Part shown: positions 1 to 8,764 of the stretch, piece after piece
Position numbering within the stretch: position 1 is the first letter of the stretch
Layout of the letters: each line of letters begins with the position of its first letter
DNA from: Sphingobacterium sp. PCS056
Lineage (GTDB): Bacteria > Bacteroidota > Bacteroidia > Sphingobacteriales > Sphingobacteriaceae
Direction of reading: 5' to 3'
Assembly (NCBI RefSeq): GCF_023273895.1
Contig: NZ_CP096883.1
Span: 4,092,001 to 4,156,000, forward strand
DNA length: 64,000 nucleotides
Made by a program: the position numbers and the translations under genes
Notes under the pieces: generated by a model
Databases searched by the model: none
What the model saw: only the letters and a program-made list of their open reading frames with translations
What the model was told of the DNA's origin: nothing

Positions 1-822
1 CTGTTTAGCCACTTCAGCTGGTCCAATGACCATCTTTGGTGATAATCCTTTAATGTTTTTGAAGACCTTGCTGATAGTTTTACGAAATGACTGCATTGGA
101 ATAACGAGAGCCATTTCCAAGTCACCATATTTTTGACGGACAGCTTCCACCAAATTAAATAGCTCCTCATCTGACTCGTCAAAATCTGCTTTATTGAAAT
201 CCTGTAAATCGGTCTTCAATAATTTAAAAAGAAATATAGCCAGGATAGACTTGCCTGTTCCTGCTCCACCGTGAATCAAGCTAACCTTTGCACGATCATC
301 AAGCAAACATCTAAGAATCATCTTTAATCCATTTGTCTGTTCTCGCGATAAGCTTTTGTAGGGAGAATACTTAAAAAGATCTGAATTATCTATATGCTCA
401 AGTGAATGACGAGCTATACCCATTTGCCTTAATTCTGACCAGATATCACGAAAAAGTTCCCAGTAAACTTCTTTCTGTTGATAGAATTTATGGTTGGAGA
501 TCCCAAGATTACCATTTTGTAAATCGAATTGCCCATCGGCAGCGATGTAGCGAATCAAATTGGATTCGATATCTAAGGTCGCAGATTTATTGAACAATTC
601 ACTCCGAATAAGCGATACAGACTGTAACTGTTGTTTCCTCGCAGATTTAAGATGTGCTTTGAAGCGAGTAACCATATCAGTGGTTTCACCTACATAAGCT
701 TCCTTTTTATCTTGAAGAAAATAGACAATAGGCCATGAAAGATAATCACGCTGCTTTTGCAATAAAGTAAGTTCCAATTGCGAATCAAATGGATATGGAA
801 TAATCTGGAAAGGTTTGATCAT
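1..822 (-). CDS. GIY-YIG domain plus DUF2075 P-loop NTPase, partial
   Basis: The reading frame runs from an ATG at 822 off the left edge of the window, so only the N-terminal 274 residues are present. Near residues 28-60 there is a GIY-YIG-like start (WPIVYFLQDKKEAYVGET) typical of URI/GIY-YIG nuclease folds. At about residue 185 there is a Walker A motif (HGGAGTGKS) followed by DUF2075-like sequence. Fusions of this kind are annotated as DNA/RNA helicase-like DUF2075 proteins and are common in prokaryotic defence islands; nuclease plus ATP-driven nucleic-acid remodelling is inferred, not shown. The start codon overlaps the TAA stop of the MazG-like gene by one base (TAATG), which fixes the start and indicates translational coupling. 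Confidence 0.8.
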   Translation of the reverse strand, partial: MIKPFQIIPYPFDSQLELTLLQKQRDYLSWPIVYFLQDKKEAYVGETTDMVTRFKAHLKSARKQQLQSVSLIRSELFNKSATLDIESNLIRYIAADGQFDLQNGNLGISNHKFYQQKEVYWELFRDIWSELRQMGIARHSLEHIDNSDLFKYSPYKSLSREQTNGLKMILRCLLDDRAKVSLIHGGAGTGKSILAIFLFKLLKTDLQDFNKADFDESDEELFNLVEAVRQKYGDLEMALVIPMQSFRKTISKVFKNIKGLSPKMVIGPAEVAKQ

Positions 823-1151
823 TATAATTCGTTATACTTCTTGGCCGTTCCTTTTGCTTTCTCTACCGGGTATTTTTCATTATTAAGTTTCATCTTTTCC
901 TCAACAATCTCTTTTATATCCAAACCATGCTTATCGGCAAGCAATAAAGCATACATCAAAACATCTGCTAGTTCCTTTTTGAGTTTATCAGGATCAGCAT
1001 CTTCATTGCCTTTCCACAAGAAAAGCTCCAGAAGTTCGGATGCTTCAATACTCAATGCTAAAGCTAGATCTTTGGAATTGTGAAATTGCTCCCAATCTCG
1101 GGCATCTCTAAACTGACGGATCTGCTCTAATAATTGTTGAATGTCGGACAT
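822..1151 (-). CDS. MazG-like nucleotide pyrophosphohydrolase
   Basis: A 109-residue all-alpha NTP pyrophosphohydrolase. The metal-binding pattern ExxE(about 20)ExxD is visible as E36/E39 (EASE) and E60/D63 (ELAD). The length and the EASELLELFLW block fit the compact MazG-like/dCTPP-type family, which hydrolyses non-canonical or excess (d)NTPs to NMP and pyrophosphate in the cytoplasm. It is the first gene of a two-gene unit whose stop overlaps the start of the GIY-YIG/DUF2075 gene. A perfect 15-bp palindrome lies 21 bases before its ATG. House-cleaning or a nucleotide-depletion role in a defence pair are both possible; the coupling favours a joint role with the helicase-like protein. Confidence 0.88.
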   Translation of the reverse strand: MSDIQQLLEQIRQFRDARDWEQFHNSKDLALALSIEASELLELFLWKGNEDADPDKLKKELADVLMYALLLADKHGLDIKEIVEEKMKLNNEKYPVEKAKGTAKKYNEL

Positions 1152-1172
1152 GATAAAATCTTTTAACTACTG

Positions 1173-1187
1173 TTGGGTACTACCCAA
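1173..1187. promoter_or_regulatory. 15-bp perfect palindrome upstream of MazG-like gene
   Basis: TTGGGTACTACCCAA is a perfect odd palindrome starting 21 bases before the ATG at 1151 (minus strand). Its position suggests an operator for the two-gene unit. It contains ACTACCC, a heptamer also seen upstream of genes at 10 kb and 58-61 kb. Confidence 0.4.
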
Positions 1188-1284
1188 ATATCTGAAATAT
1201 TGTTTGAAATACAATTAGGGAAAGGGATTAATCTGCGAAACTTAACAATCTTGTTCTACGTGGCGAATATGCTATTTATCACTA

Positions 1285-2244
1285 TTAGCCTTTTTTAAAC
1301 ACTTCACTCCTATGCCATGCCAGATTTTCTGGTGCTGGATAGTATTGCTCAGATTTTGGCAATATAAGTTTGCTTCCTTCCAATTTTTGAAGACTATACG
1401 GATGCTCCCCAAGCTCGCGTATATGATTTGAAACCAAAATACGATAGTCTTGATCTACGGAAACCAAGCCACGATCAAAAGCCCTATGCAAATTGGGACA
1501 TAATGCAAGTCCATTGGTGACCTTGTCATGGTGCGAAATAGAAAAAGGTACGATATGACAAGCATCGATAAAATTGTGATTGTACGTAGACCGCAGCTGC
1601 ATACCTGTCATCGCACAGGTATCCTGATACAACTGGGGGATATATCTTTTGAAAAGGTGTGATCGTATAAACACATCTTCTTCTGTATGAATCACCATAT
1701 GTTTATACTTGACTTCGGGATCATTGAGTACCAAAGCCTGCAGATCGTGATAATACCCATCTCCGATTTGTTTATGCTCGTAATAATATTGAAGTTGGTT
1801 AGGGAAATAATTCGCCAAAATAGAATTTCGGATTAATTTCCTATTTTCAAGCGATTGCAATAATGCGTATAATTGAGGTGAAAGACTTCCGTAAGCAACG
1901 ATGGATGCTAATGTACTAACACTTTTGATATGAGCTTGCATAGGAGCTCCATGGTGAGTATGGATAAACCAAAAAGACTGTCCATCGACCTGATCGCTCT
2001 GCAGATAATAAAATGGCTGAGTAAAATCGGGCTGATGTGCTGTAGTAACCAACAGCCGCCAATTCTCCTGAAAAAGACCTGCGAGATCTGCATTGACAAG
2101 AAAATGATTGTCATTATCCAGGCCTTTTTCTATTAACTCAATCAGAGTTAATAGAAAAACTGGTTTATGAGGTGCTTTACCATATTTGGTAATCCCTTGT
2201 TTTAATCTTGCCAATGCTTTTAGATATAGGCTCAGATTGCTCAT
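1285..2244 (-). CDS. HNH_2 endonuclease with probable sulfur-binding (SBD) N-terminus
   Basis: A protein of 319 residues from the ATG at 2244; an upstream ATG at 2292 would add 16 unlikely residues. The N-terminus has YGKAPHKPVFLLTLIELIE, matching the conserved (K)APHKP-hydrophobic block of the sulfur-binding domain in ScoMcrA-type, phosphorothioated-DNA-dependent endonucleases. The C-terminal third is an HNH_2 domain: a CxxTG zinc-side turn (CAMTGMQL), DACHIVPFS with the catalytic His, then NGLALCPNLHRAFDRG. The family cleaves modified foreign DNA. I infer a standalone modification-dependent restriction enzyme; phosphorothioate specificity is by resemblance only. A 3'-terminal fragment of a similar gene survives near 29.7 kb. 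Confidence 0.8.
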   Translation of the reverse strand: MSNLSLYLKALARLKQGITKYGKAPHKPVFLLTLIELIEKGLDNDNHFLVNADLAGLFQENWRLLVTTAHQPDFTQPFYYLQSDQVDGQSFWFIHTHHGAPMQAHIKSVSTLASIVAYGSLSPQLYALLQSLENRKLIRNSILANYFPNQLQYYYEHKQIGDGYYHDLQALVLNDPEVKYKHMVIHTEEDVFIRSHLFKRYIPQLYQDTCAMTGMQLRSTYNHNFIDACHIVPFSISHHDKVTNGLALCPNLHRAFDRGLVSVDQDYRILVSNHIRELGEHPYSLQKLEGSKLILPKSEQYYPAPENLAWHRSEVFKKG

Positions 2245-2454
2245 GTAGGTCAAAGATAGGAAATGCAAAGTAAAATATTGAGAGAGTTTCATTACCTATA
2301 AACACGATGCTAAAAGTAACCTGTGCTATAATTGAACATAACAATAAAGTGTTGATTTGTCAACATTCTGCGACGATGAAGCACCTCTTTAAATGGGTGC
2401 ATATTGTCATATCGGTGATACGACAATATGACTTTCGGTAATACCTAGTTGTGA

Positions 2455-2900
2455 TTAAATGGCTTCATTCGGATCTCCAAACAAAAATCCAACGATAACC
2501 AGAAGCTAAAATAGCCCTCCTGCTATAAACAAGATTAATTGTTTACTGGAAAAGATGACTGGTACTCACTGTTGAAGCTGCTATCTTGGAGTTTTGCAAA
2601 ATTGGAAGCTTTAACAATGGGTATAAACACAAAAATCCATAAAATGGAAATAAAGCTATACGGATCTGGAAATCTGGTCACAATATTGCAAAAAGCCACT
2701 ATAATTAGAATTACTGTCGGATTATAATTTTTGCTATATCCGAAAGATCTGGCATAATCTAGTACTCTGCTAGCAAGTGAATAAAGATAAGTGAAAATAT
2801 TGCACGTACAGGCGGATAAATATCCAGATACTCTTTATCTCGAAAAAAATGCCACTCTTTATACATTTTTATAAAGAGTAAATATGTGCAATATTTAGGA
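2455..2900 (-). pseudogene. Decayed copy of the DUF4234-like membrane protein gene
   Basis: On the minus strand this stretch aligns along most of its length with the intact gene at 9537-10085. Shared landmarks are a GACTGGTACTCACT segment near 2570, the GATCTGGCATAATC segment near 2755 and CCACTCTTTATACAT near 2855. Frames are broken and the 5' end is missing. The sequence upstream (near 2885) also resembles the region before 10085. It is a remnant of a second family member, probably not expressed as protein. The rest of 2300-2985 holds no gene I can recognise. Confidence 0.7.
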
Positions 2901-2985
2901 TGATGGAGTGAGAAATATTAAATTTGAGGAATAATAATACGAAAAGTATCCTAATTTAAATTAGCTAAGAAAAACAATACCGCCA

Positions 2986-3558
2986 ATGAGTTTAATATTA
3001 TTTTATATCATATTTGCTGCGATCCTGATACTATTCATCGCCGGAACAGCTTATATCGGATATTGGACTCTTAAAAAGATTGGATATAAAAAAGCTGGTA
3101 CAATCATCGCTGTCATAGTGACAACGTCTCTTTTAATGCTTACTTTATCATTCGTGTTCGAAGATGAATTATTCACAAAATCTGATGCTGAAAAATTTTT
3201 ACTACAACAGAATATAAAATTGGAAGATGATTATAAAATATTAAATAATAAAACTAGCGGTTGGAACGATCTTGTAACCACATTTGAATTAGATATATCA
3301 GAAAGTGATAAAACTGCTATTATTAATACAATCAAATCTGCAGATGATTATAAATTGGAAATAACTGATGAAATAGATCTACCACAATTGGCACGTGAAA
3401 GATATAGAGGTGATACGCTGAGAGCAAATTATGAAAGCCTCGACTACTTTATTTCATCCATATATTATCCTAATGGGCCAGGTATCAAACCTACTTATAG
3501 AACGATCAAGATAGATAAATATAAGCATATACTTTTTTTTGAAGAAGTCCTGGATTAA
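2986..3558 (+). CDS. Hypothetical two-TM protein
   Basis: A 190-residue protein with a hydrophobic segment at residues 5-28, a short basic loop (LKKIGYKK) and a second segment at 37-58, followed by a charged, soluble C-terminal domain rich in D, E and K. No family recognised. The topology suggests an inner-membrane hairpin with the C-terminal domain on one side. It is a single gene; a long inverted repeat about 65 bases downstream separates it from the convergent operon ending at 3820. Confidence 0.6.
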   Translation: MSLILFYIIFAAILILFIAGTAYIGYWTLKKIGYKKAGTIIAVIVTTSLLMLTLSFVFEDELFTKSDAEKFLLQQNIKLEDDYKILNNKTSGWNDLVTTFELDISESDKTAIINTIKSADDYKLEITDEIDLPQLARERYRGDTLRANYESLDYFISSIYYPNGPGIKPTYRTIKIDKYKHILFFEEVLD

Positions 3559-3624
3559 AAATGAAAAGGCAATATATCCTCCTAAAAAGATCTTGGTAGA
3601 TCTGATACGACTGATCTCTATCGA

Positions 3625-3659
3625 TCTCGATTGTCTACGCAGTCCGTAGACAATTGAGA
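3625..3659. terminator. Hairpin between convergent genes
   Basis: TCTCGATTGTCTACG at 3625-3639 pairs with CGTAGACAATTGAGA at 3645-3659 over 15 positions (one G-T), with a 5-base loop. It sits between the plus-strand gene ending at 3558 and the minus-strand operon ending at 3820. There is no strong T tract, so bidirectional termination is likely but not certain. Confidence 0.5.
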
Positions 3660-3819
3660 TATTAATGCTGCCATGTAATTTGCGAGTTTGACCCCGGCAG
3701 TATGGATATTATTTTAATGACTGAGAGGCTGCTAAATACTCCAGATGCTGTTTATGTCTAAAATCTACTTAGCATATTCATAAATTAGGCAACAAAGCTA
3801 ATAAGATACGCTTCATAGC

Positions 3820-4356
3820 TTAAACGCTATAAACATTTTTATCCTTTGATATTTTCAAATAATAATTATAGTCTTTGGGGGCAAAACCTCCTTCAATTGC
3901 ATTCTTACCCAACCCTTGTTTTGGTTTAGTAAAAATATCGGCTGGAGGTAAACTACTTTCTTCTAATCGCAAATCCATATATCCACCAAATACTGATACT
4001 CCGCTAAAAATGCGCATACAACTGACCATCGGTCCTTTATAATAATGACCATTAGATAAATCTAAAACCCCTCGAATTAAAATACCCCCATAACCAAAAT
4101 CATTGTCTAGAGCGATATCGAATTCGGAATAATGAAAAAACAATTGCCCTGGTTGCAACTTACCCGTATGATTTCGAACGTAAGTGCTCTTATCTTGATG
4201 ATCTTTACTGTCATTCCAATAATACTCGATTTCGGTAAAGCGATAGCTCTTTTCGTTTACAATTAACAAAAAATGGTTGAGCAGCAGCTCCGCAATTTTT
4301 GGGAATGTATTTTCATGAAAATAATTTTTCTTTAAAAGTTCCTGTAGGTTGTACAT
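3820..4356 (-). CDS. Hypothetical protein, third gene of nuclease operon
   Basis: A 178-residue soluble protein, no signal peptide. The middle part (RFTEIEYYW...D...TYVRN...GQLFFHYSEFDI) vaguely recalls the order of elements in alkyladenine DNA glycosylases (an E-rich strand, a TxRN segment, then GxLFVY), but I cannot identify their catalytic Glu and do not assign that function. It is the last gene of a three-gene minus-strand operon, 43 bases after the previous stop, with the PD-(D/E)XK-like gene first. The context suggests a DNA-related or defence role. Confidence 0.6.
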   Translation of the reverse strand: MYNLQELLKKNYFHENTFPKIAELLLNHFLLIVNEKSYRFTEIEYYWNDSKDHQDKSTYVRNHTGKLQPGQLFFHYSEFDIALDNDFGYGGILIRGVLDLSNGHYYKGPMVSCMRIFSGVSVFGGYMDLRLEESSLPPADIFTKPKQGLGKNAIEGGFAPKDYNYYLKISKDKNVYSV

Positions 4357-4399
4357 TGGTAGTCCTTTTTATTATTAAATCATGAATACGGTCTTATGA

Positions 4400-5095
4400 T
4401 TAAAAACTATTTTTTGCTTTGGTTTCAAACTGATTATCGACCACTTTAAAACAAATTGAATGCAAATCACATAATCTTTCAAATTCTTTTAGACAATGTA
4501 AAGCATTTTGCTCTTCAAAAAAATGTTCAAGATCAAATGACTTAAAAACCATAACCTGATTTTCACCGAAAGGCTTTCCATGTAAATCTTTAGTAATAAA
4601 ATCACTTTGAGGCGTATGACCGCTCTTCGGCATTTGCCAACAGGAGATATCCCAAATGTTTTTACTTGCCACGAATATTAACCTTGTTTTAGATTCGTCT
4701 ACAGATTTAAAACTTTCAATTTTTATACGATCTACGTTAGTTGTTGCATCGAGATGGTTTTGAAAATAACCATCGTCTGATAGTAAAAAAACCGAAAAAC
4801 CATAGTAATCATCATCCTTACTAATTTGCTGCGGGGAAATTGTTGTTAATTGATTATTGTAAAATCCAAAATGAAACTCATAATAATACATATTCAACCA
4901 ATCCCATGCCCAGAGATCTAAGCTACCTTTTCCATTTTTAGGTGCTGGGTTTGAAAATTTAGAATGGCCTCCTGAATAAGTCAAAGCAAATCGTTTCTCT
5001 ATGTAAGACATGAGATTCAACATCCTTGTCTGATATTCAAATAAAAAGCGGTAAGACTCTCTTACTTGCTTAAGGATATTACTATTATTAGACAT
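4400..5095 (-). CDS. Hypothetical protein, second gene of nuclease operon
   Basis: A 231-residue soluble protein not assignable to a known family. It has an N-terminal helical part, a Gly/Asn/Pro-rich loop (GGHSKFSNPAPKNGKG), an aromatic block (WAWDWLNMYYYEFHF) and a beta-rich remainder. Its start overlaps the end of the upstream nuclease-like gene by 8 bases, so the two are probably co-translated and may form a complex. No membrane or export signals. Confidence 0.65.
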   Translation of the reverse strand: MSNNSNILKQVRESYRFLFEYQTRMLNLMSYIEKRFALTYSGGHSKFSNPAPKNGKGSLDLWAWDWLNMYYYEFHFGFYNNQLTTISPQQISKDDDYYGFSVFLLSDDGYFQNHLDATTNVDRIKIESFKSVDESKTRLIFVASKNIWDISCWQMPKSGHTPQSDFITKDLHGKPFGENQVMVFKSFDLEHFFEEQNALHCLKEFERLCDLHSICFKVVDNQFETKAKNSF

Positions 5096-5801
5096 ATTTA
5101 AAGGTATTTTTAAAATTTACTGTAGGTATAGTTTTCATTTTTAAATCCTTCAGCCATTTTAAGTTATAAAATTGAAAAAGTTCAAATCCATTTATTAAAT
5201 CTTTTAACAAACGGTTATGACATGATAAATTCGAATAAGGAATATTCTCCAACAGCTGGGCCTCTACCATTATACTATTTAGTAATGAGGTCCAATCGGT
5301 TTTCAAAATCGGGACATTTGTAGATTTTATTTCCTCCCCTTCATCATCAACTTTTATTTTGGAATTATGTGTAAAATCTTCAGCATCCTCTTTATTGTAT
5401 AAACCTCCCACTTGAATATAAAAAAGCTGTTTTCCTGCACTTCCATAATTAAAGTAGTAGCCGTAAATCTGTTCCGCTAACTGATCATGCTTTTGCTGTT
5501 TTTGATTATAACGCTTTGCTTCTACTATGATATCGAAATTTTCATACTGAATAAAAATATCGGGTTCTACATACCTTTTATTAGTATTGTTATCACTTCC
5601 AATAACATTCCACTTTTCCCAAAATAATAATTCACTCAATTCTCCGCAGTAAGAAGGTAATTTATCATGATATAAGGCTCTCTTTAATATACGCCAAAAC
5701 ATTTCTGCAGGCAGATACTTTAAATGATCAAACACCATAGCGGTCAAACTATCTTCTGAAATGGATAAACGACCTTTTGATCGTTCAAAATATGATATCA
5801 T
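5088..5801 (-). CDS. PD-(D/E)XK nuclease-like protein
   Basis: A 237-residue protein with a PD-(D/E)XK core: E79-P80-D81 on one strand, then E94-A95-K96 (VEAKRY) after a short hairpin, followed by a helix beginning QKQQKHDQLAEQ that fits the QxxxY-type continuation of restriction-like nucleases. All three catalytic acids and the lysine are present, so the fold is probably active on DNA. It is the first gene of an operon with two unknown proteins. A degenerate copy of the island's activator site with a near-consensus -7 box lies 127-170 bases upstream. Confidence 0.75.
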   Translation of the reverse strand: MISYFERSKGRLSISEDSLTAMVFDHLKYLPAEMFWRILKRALYHDKLPSYCGELSELLFWEKWNVIGSDNNTNKRYVEPDIFIQYENFDIIVEAKRYNQKQQKHDQLAEQIYGYYFNYGSAGKQLFYIQVGGLYNKEDAEDFTHNSKIKVDDEGEEIKSTNVPILKTDWTSLLNSIMVEAQLLENIPYSNLSCHNRLLKDLINGFELFQFYNLKWLKDLKMKTIPTVNFKNTFKYV

Positions 5802-5927
5802 TTATAACTTCTTTAATTAAATTTATTTAATTAGATTTTCAGGCTTTAATTGATGCAATTAAGTAATCATCTTGAGAGAATTACCTCCCTGCATCGACTT
5901 ACCACATCTATATCTCTGCAATAGGCG

Positions 5928-5971
5928 CAATAATAAATAATAATATCACAATGACTTTACGGGAAACCAGA
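5928..5971 (-). promoter_or_regulatory. Degenerate activator site plus -7 box upstream of nuclease operon
   Basis: TACGGGAAACCAGA at 5958-5971 keeps the left half (TACGG) and CC of the TACGG-N4-CCGTA palindrome. Reading toward the operon start at 5801, 22 bases later comes TATTATTG (5928-5935 on the minus strand), one mismatch from TAnnTTTG. The 22-nt spacing matches the good promoters at 34-56 kb. Confidence 0.4.
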
Positions 5972-6675
5972 AAAATATATTTCTATTGTTCTTAAAATAC
6001 ACAGGATATATCCAGAGGAGATATTAAAGTGAAGATTTACTTTAGTTTTGAATAATGTGGTCTTTAATAAAGTGACCATTACCAAATACAATTCTGGTAG
6101 GATATTCGCCAACTATACGCGCTGCGAACCAGTGTTCCAATTCATGCAGTACGATGATGAAAAGAGTCTATAGCCAGAAAACAAAATAATTCAATTGAAG
6201 GAAAACTATAAATCTAAAAGTTGAATATGCAATTTTGTGTAAACCATTCACTCTCTACGTGACGAAAGCTCGGAGCGATAAGCAGTCTGCGATGTTTGTT
6301 TTACGGGTAACCTTAAACCTTATGAGCAATAAAATTATTAAACGTAAAAGACTAAAACATAAATCCAAAATTTTATCCAAAACATTTATTTTAAATCTTT
6401 GTTAATTGATTATTCTTAATAAGCCAGTAATAAGATTTAACCATCTAAATCGTGAAAACAATGCTATATAATTTTAGAAATATTTTATTTTTTATAAGAT
6501 ATACTAAGCTTCGAAGCGAAGTACTTAAATCTATTCGACAAACAAGCCATAATAAAAATCCTCCATAAATAATACTAAATTTTCCTTCGTGGCATCTGAA
6601 ATTAAACCAGATTACCATTAAGAATCTAACTTAATTTAGTGCATATAGATATCTAACTAACCAAAGTAAACCAAT
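5972..6675. other. Gene-poor stretch
   Basis: Apart from the zincin-like fragment at 6042-6167 I see no convincing gene. A TTACGGGTAACC half-site occurs at 6301 but has no -7 box at the right distance on either side. The sequence becomes very AT-rich before the start at 6676. Confidence 0.5.
6042..6167 (-). pseudogene. C-terminal fragment with HExxH (zincin-like) motif
   Basis: From an in-frame TAG at 6168 to a TAA at 6042 the minus strand encodes about 41 residues containing VLHELEHWFAARIVGEYP. HELEH fits the HExxH zinc site of metallopeptidases such as M50-like proteins. There is no start and no upstream gene, so this is probably the 3' relic of a deleted gene; a chance match is possible. 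Confidence 0.3.
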
Positions 6676-7623
6676 ATGAAAGCAATACAACTTATTATAG
6701 TATTTTTATTGTTTGTTCAATTTAGCTTAGCGCAAACTAAAATAACAGGAACCATAACCGATGGTTCGGGAAAACCAGTACAGGGTGTTTCTATTAAAAA
6801 TAGGAGTCAAAAAGGTGTTAATACGATCTCTTTTGCAGATGGGACATTTACAATACCTGCAAATTTAAAAGACACTATCGAAGTTTCTTTGATCGGCTTT
6901 AGTCCTTCAATATTTATTGTCAACTCATTAGATAATCCAAATAAAATTAAATTAGCAGAAAACTTACTAGAGGACGTAATTGTTGTGGCAAGCAGCTCTA
7001 GATCCAGCTGGGTAGGTGCAACTTTATTTTATAATCTTGATGGATCTAATTTAGATAATGTTGTTGGAGCAGGTAAAGTTAAATTAAATACTGTTAAAAA
7101 TTTAAATGGACCATTTCGTTTAAATGTTATAGGCAATATATCGAAATTTAGTAGTGCTACAAATACAGAAAAAATATCTAGTGATATATTAGAAATCAGT
7201 CAATCAACTCAAGGACTCTCTGCTGGACTTGAACCTATATATTTGATTGTAAATAATCCTCAAGACAAAATATATTTCAATGCATATGGAAACTTATTAT
7301 ATAAACTCAATAATTTTCAAAAAGTAAATAACTCTGATAAGGATATTGCTTTAAGTCAAGGAAGATTTACATTAGGATTAGAATTTGATGGCATAGAATT
7401 TTCAGATGGTGGCGGACTGTTGCACTTTGGTATTGAAGGAAGTCTTACATCTTTTAGTAAGGATAAATATAATCAAATTTTTAACCAACAAAAATCTTCA
7501 CTCTATACGTTAGAGATGACATTTATAATGCCTCTCTTTGGAAAACTTGGTTTGATGCTTAATCATACAATAACACAAGGAATCAAACCTGTGTCTGGAG
7601 TTGGAATGGTTATAAAAAACTAA
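6676..7623 (+). CDS. Carboxypeptidase-regulatory-like domain secreted protein
   Basis: A 315-residue protein with a signal peptide (about 1-20, ending FSLAQ) then a CarboxypepD_reg-like beta-sandwich (ITGTITDGSGKPVQGVSI... to about residue 95), the N-terminal extension usually found on TonB-dependent receptors. After EDVIVVASSS, where a receptor would continue into its plug, the sequence changes to about 210 residues of beta-rich repeats that do not look like a 22-strand barrel and are far too short for one. It may be a small outer-membrane or periplasmic beta protein. A role in transport is not supported. Confidence 0.7.
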   Translation: MKAIQLIIVFLLFVQFSLAQTKITGTITDGSGKPVQGVSIKNRSQKGVNTISFADGTFTIPANLKDTIEVSLIGFSPSIFIVNSLDNPNKIKLAENLLEDVIVVASSSRSSWVGATLFYNLDGSNLDNVVGAGKVKLNTVKNLNGPFRLNVIGNISKFSSATNTEKISSDILEISQSTQGLSAGLEPIYLIVNNPQDKIYFNAYGNLLYKLNNFQKVNNSDKDIALSQGRFTLGLEFDGIEFSDGGGLLHFGIEGSLTSFSKDKYNQIFNQQKSSLYTLEMTFIMPLFGKLGLMLNHTITQGIKPVSGVGMVIKN

Positions 7624-7691
7624 CATGCAATAATACATAGCCGAAGAAATATTATACCATTAATGCAGTTTACATCTAAAAAAAATTATAA

Positions 7692-7722
7692 TTTGGAAAG
7701 ACTAAATTCGTGATTATCTTTG
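7692..7722 (+). promoter_or_regulatory. Canonical Bacteroidetes promoter
   Basis: TTTG at 7692-7695, 19 bases, then TATCTTTG at 7715-7722 is a textbook -33/-7 pair. It probably drives the NERD gene at 7885. The leader contains an 18-codon ORF starting at 7818 that stops just before the gene; it may be a leader peptide or the start of a lost gene. Confidence 0.65.
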
Positions 7723-7884
7723 CATTAAAAGTACACTCCACGCTACACATAGGAACAGCGTACCAGAGCGTGTCTTTCGTTTTATAGACCATTTTTAGAC
7801 CACATTTTATATTTGCAATGGAAACTTTCACGATAAATGATCAAGTTCAGGAATTAAATGATCGCGGGTTTTAGGTCTCAATAA

Positions 7885-8634
7885 ATGATGAATGAGATTT
7901 TAGATTTTTGGCCAATTATACTGCTAATAGCTACAATAGGATTAGTTATATATCTGCGTCCAGTGATTAAAGGCTATCTAGGTGAATCGACGATTCGGTT
8001 TATTCTATTGTTCTTAAACAAGAAAGAATATAAGGTACTCAATAATGTTCGAGTCTTTCATAATGGTATAATGGCTCAGATAGACCATGTTGTCGTATCA
8101 AGATTTGGTGTATTTGTGATCGAAACTAAAAACTATTATGGTTGGATATTTGGGAGTGAAAATGCTTACCAATGGGAACAAGTTATATTTAATAATACTT
8201 ACGAATTTTATAATCCGATACGTCAAAACCTGGGGCATATTAAAGCTTTACAGGCTAACCTGAACCAATATCCGGCTCTTGATTATTTTCCGATTGTAGT
8301 TTTTACCCGCGGATCTAAACTAAAGGTAAATAGCTCCTTTCCTGTTATAAAATATTATTATTTACTCAAAACGATTAAAAGCGTGACAGAGATAAATATA
8401 AGTGAGGAGATTAGGGATGATATCTATAACTTAGTACTTAAAATAAATGGCAACAAACCGCTTATAACACCAAAAAAGGCAACAGATGAAGATTATATTA
8501 ATAATAATAAAAACATCTGCCCTTATTGTGGTAACACACTAATTTCAAAAAGTGGTAAGTATGGCAAATTTCTTGGTTGCGCAGATTATCCTAGATGTAC
8601 TTATACTAAGAAGATTGGACAGAATCAGTTGTAA
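7885..8634 (+). CDS. NERD-domain protein with C4 zinc finger
   Basis: A 249-residue protein with an N-terminal membrane segment (about 8-26), a NERD nuclease-related domain (residues 30-190) and a C-terminal topoisomerase-type C4 zinc finger (CPYCG...GCADYPRC, about 210-243). The restriction-like core is visible as D67-H68 and E80-T81-K82. NERD proteins are predicted DNA-processing enzymes; the zinc finger would bind single-stranded nucleic acid. The membrane anchor would place it at the inner membrane, plausibly acting on incoming DNA. It is transcribed alone. Confidence 0.85.
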   Translation: MMNEILDFWPIILLIATIGLVIYLRPVIKGYLGESTIRFILLFLNKKEYKVLNNVRVFHNGIMAQIDHVVVSRFGVFVIETKNYYGWIFGSENAYQWEQVIFNNTYEFYNPIRQNLGHIKALQANLNQYPALDYFPIVVFTRGSKLKVNSSFPVIKYYYLLKTIKSVTEINISEEIRDDIYNLVLKINGNKPLITPKKATDEDYINNNKNICPYCGNTLISKSGKYGKFLGCADYPRCTYTKKIGQNQL

Positions 8635-8764
8635 ATTAATATTTCAGTTATGTTAATATAAAAGTATTGATATAACTAAGTTATCTTAAAATGAATCTAT
8701 CATTTCAATGAGATCTTCATTTTTTTTAGCAATAATTTATTTTGGCAAAGAACAGAAACACGAA

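Noticed and set aside
3820-4356. Alkyladenine DNA glycosylase
   Set aside because: Only a loose order of elements resembles the family and the catalytic Glu could not be placed; left as hypothetical.
6302-6315. TACGGGTAACCTTA as a further activator site
   Set aside because: Only the left half matches and no TAnnTTTG-like box lies about 22 bases away on either strand.
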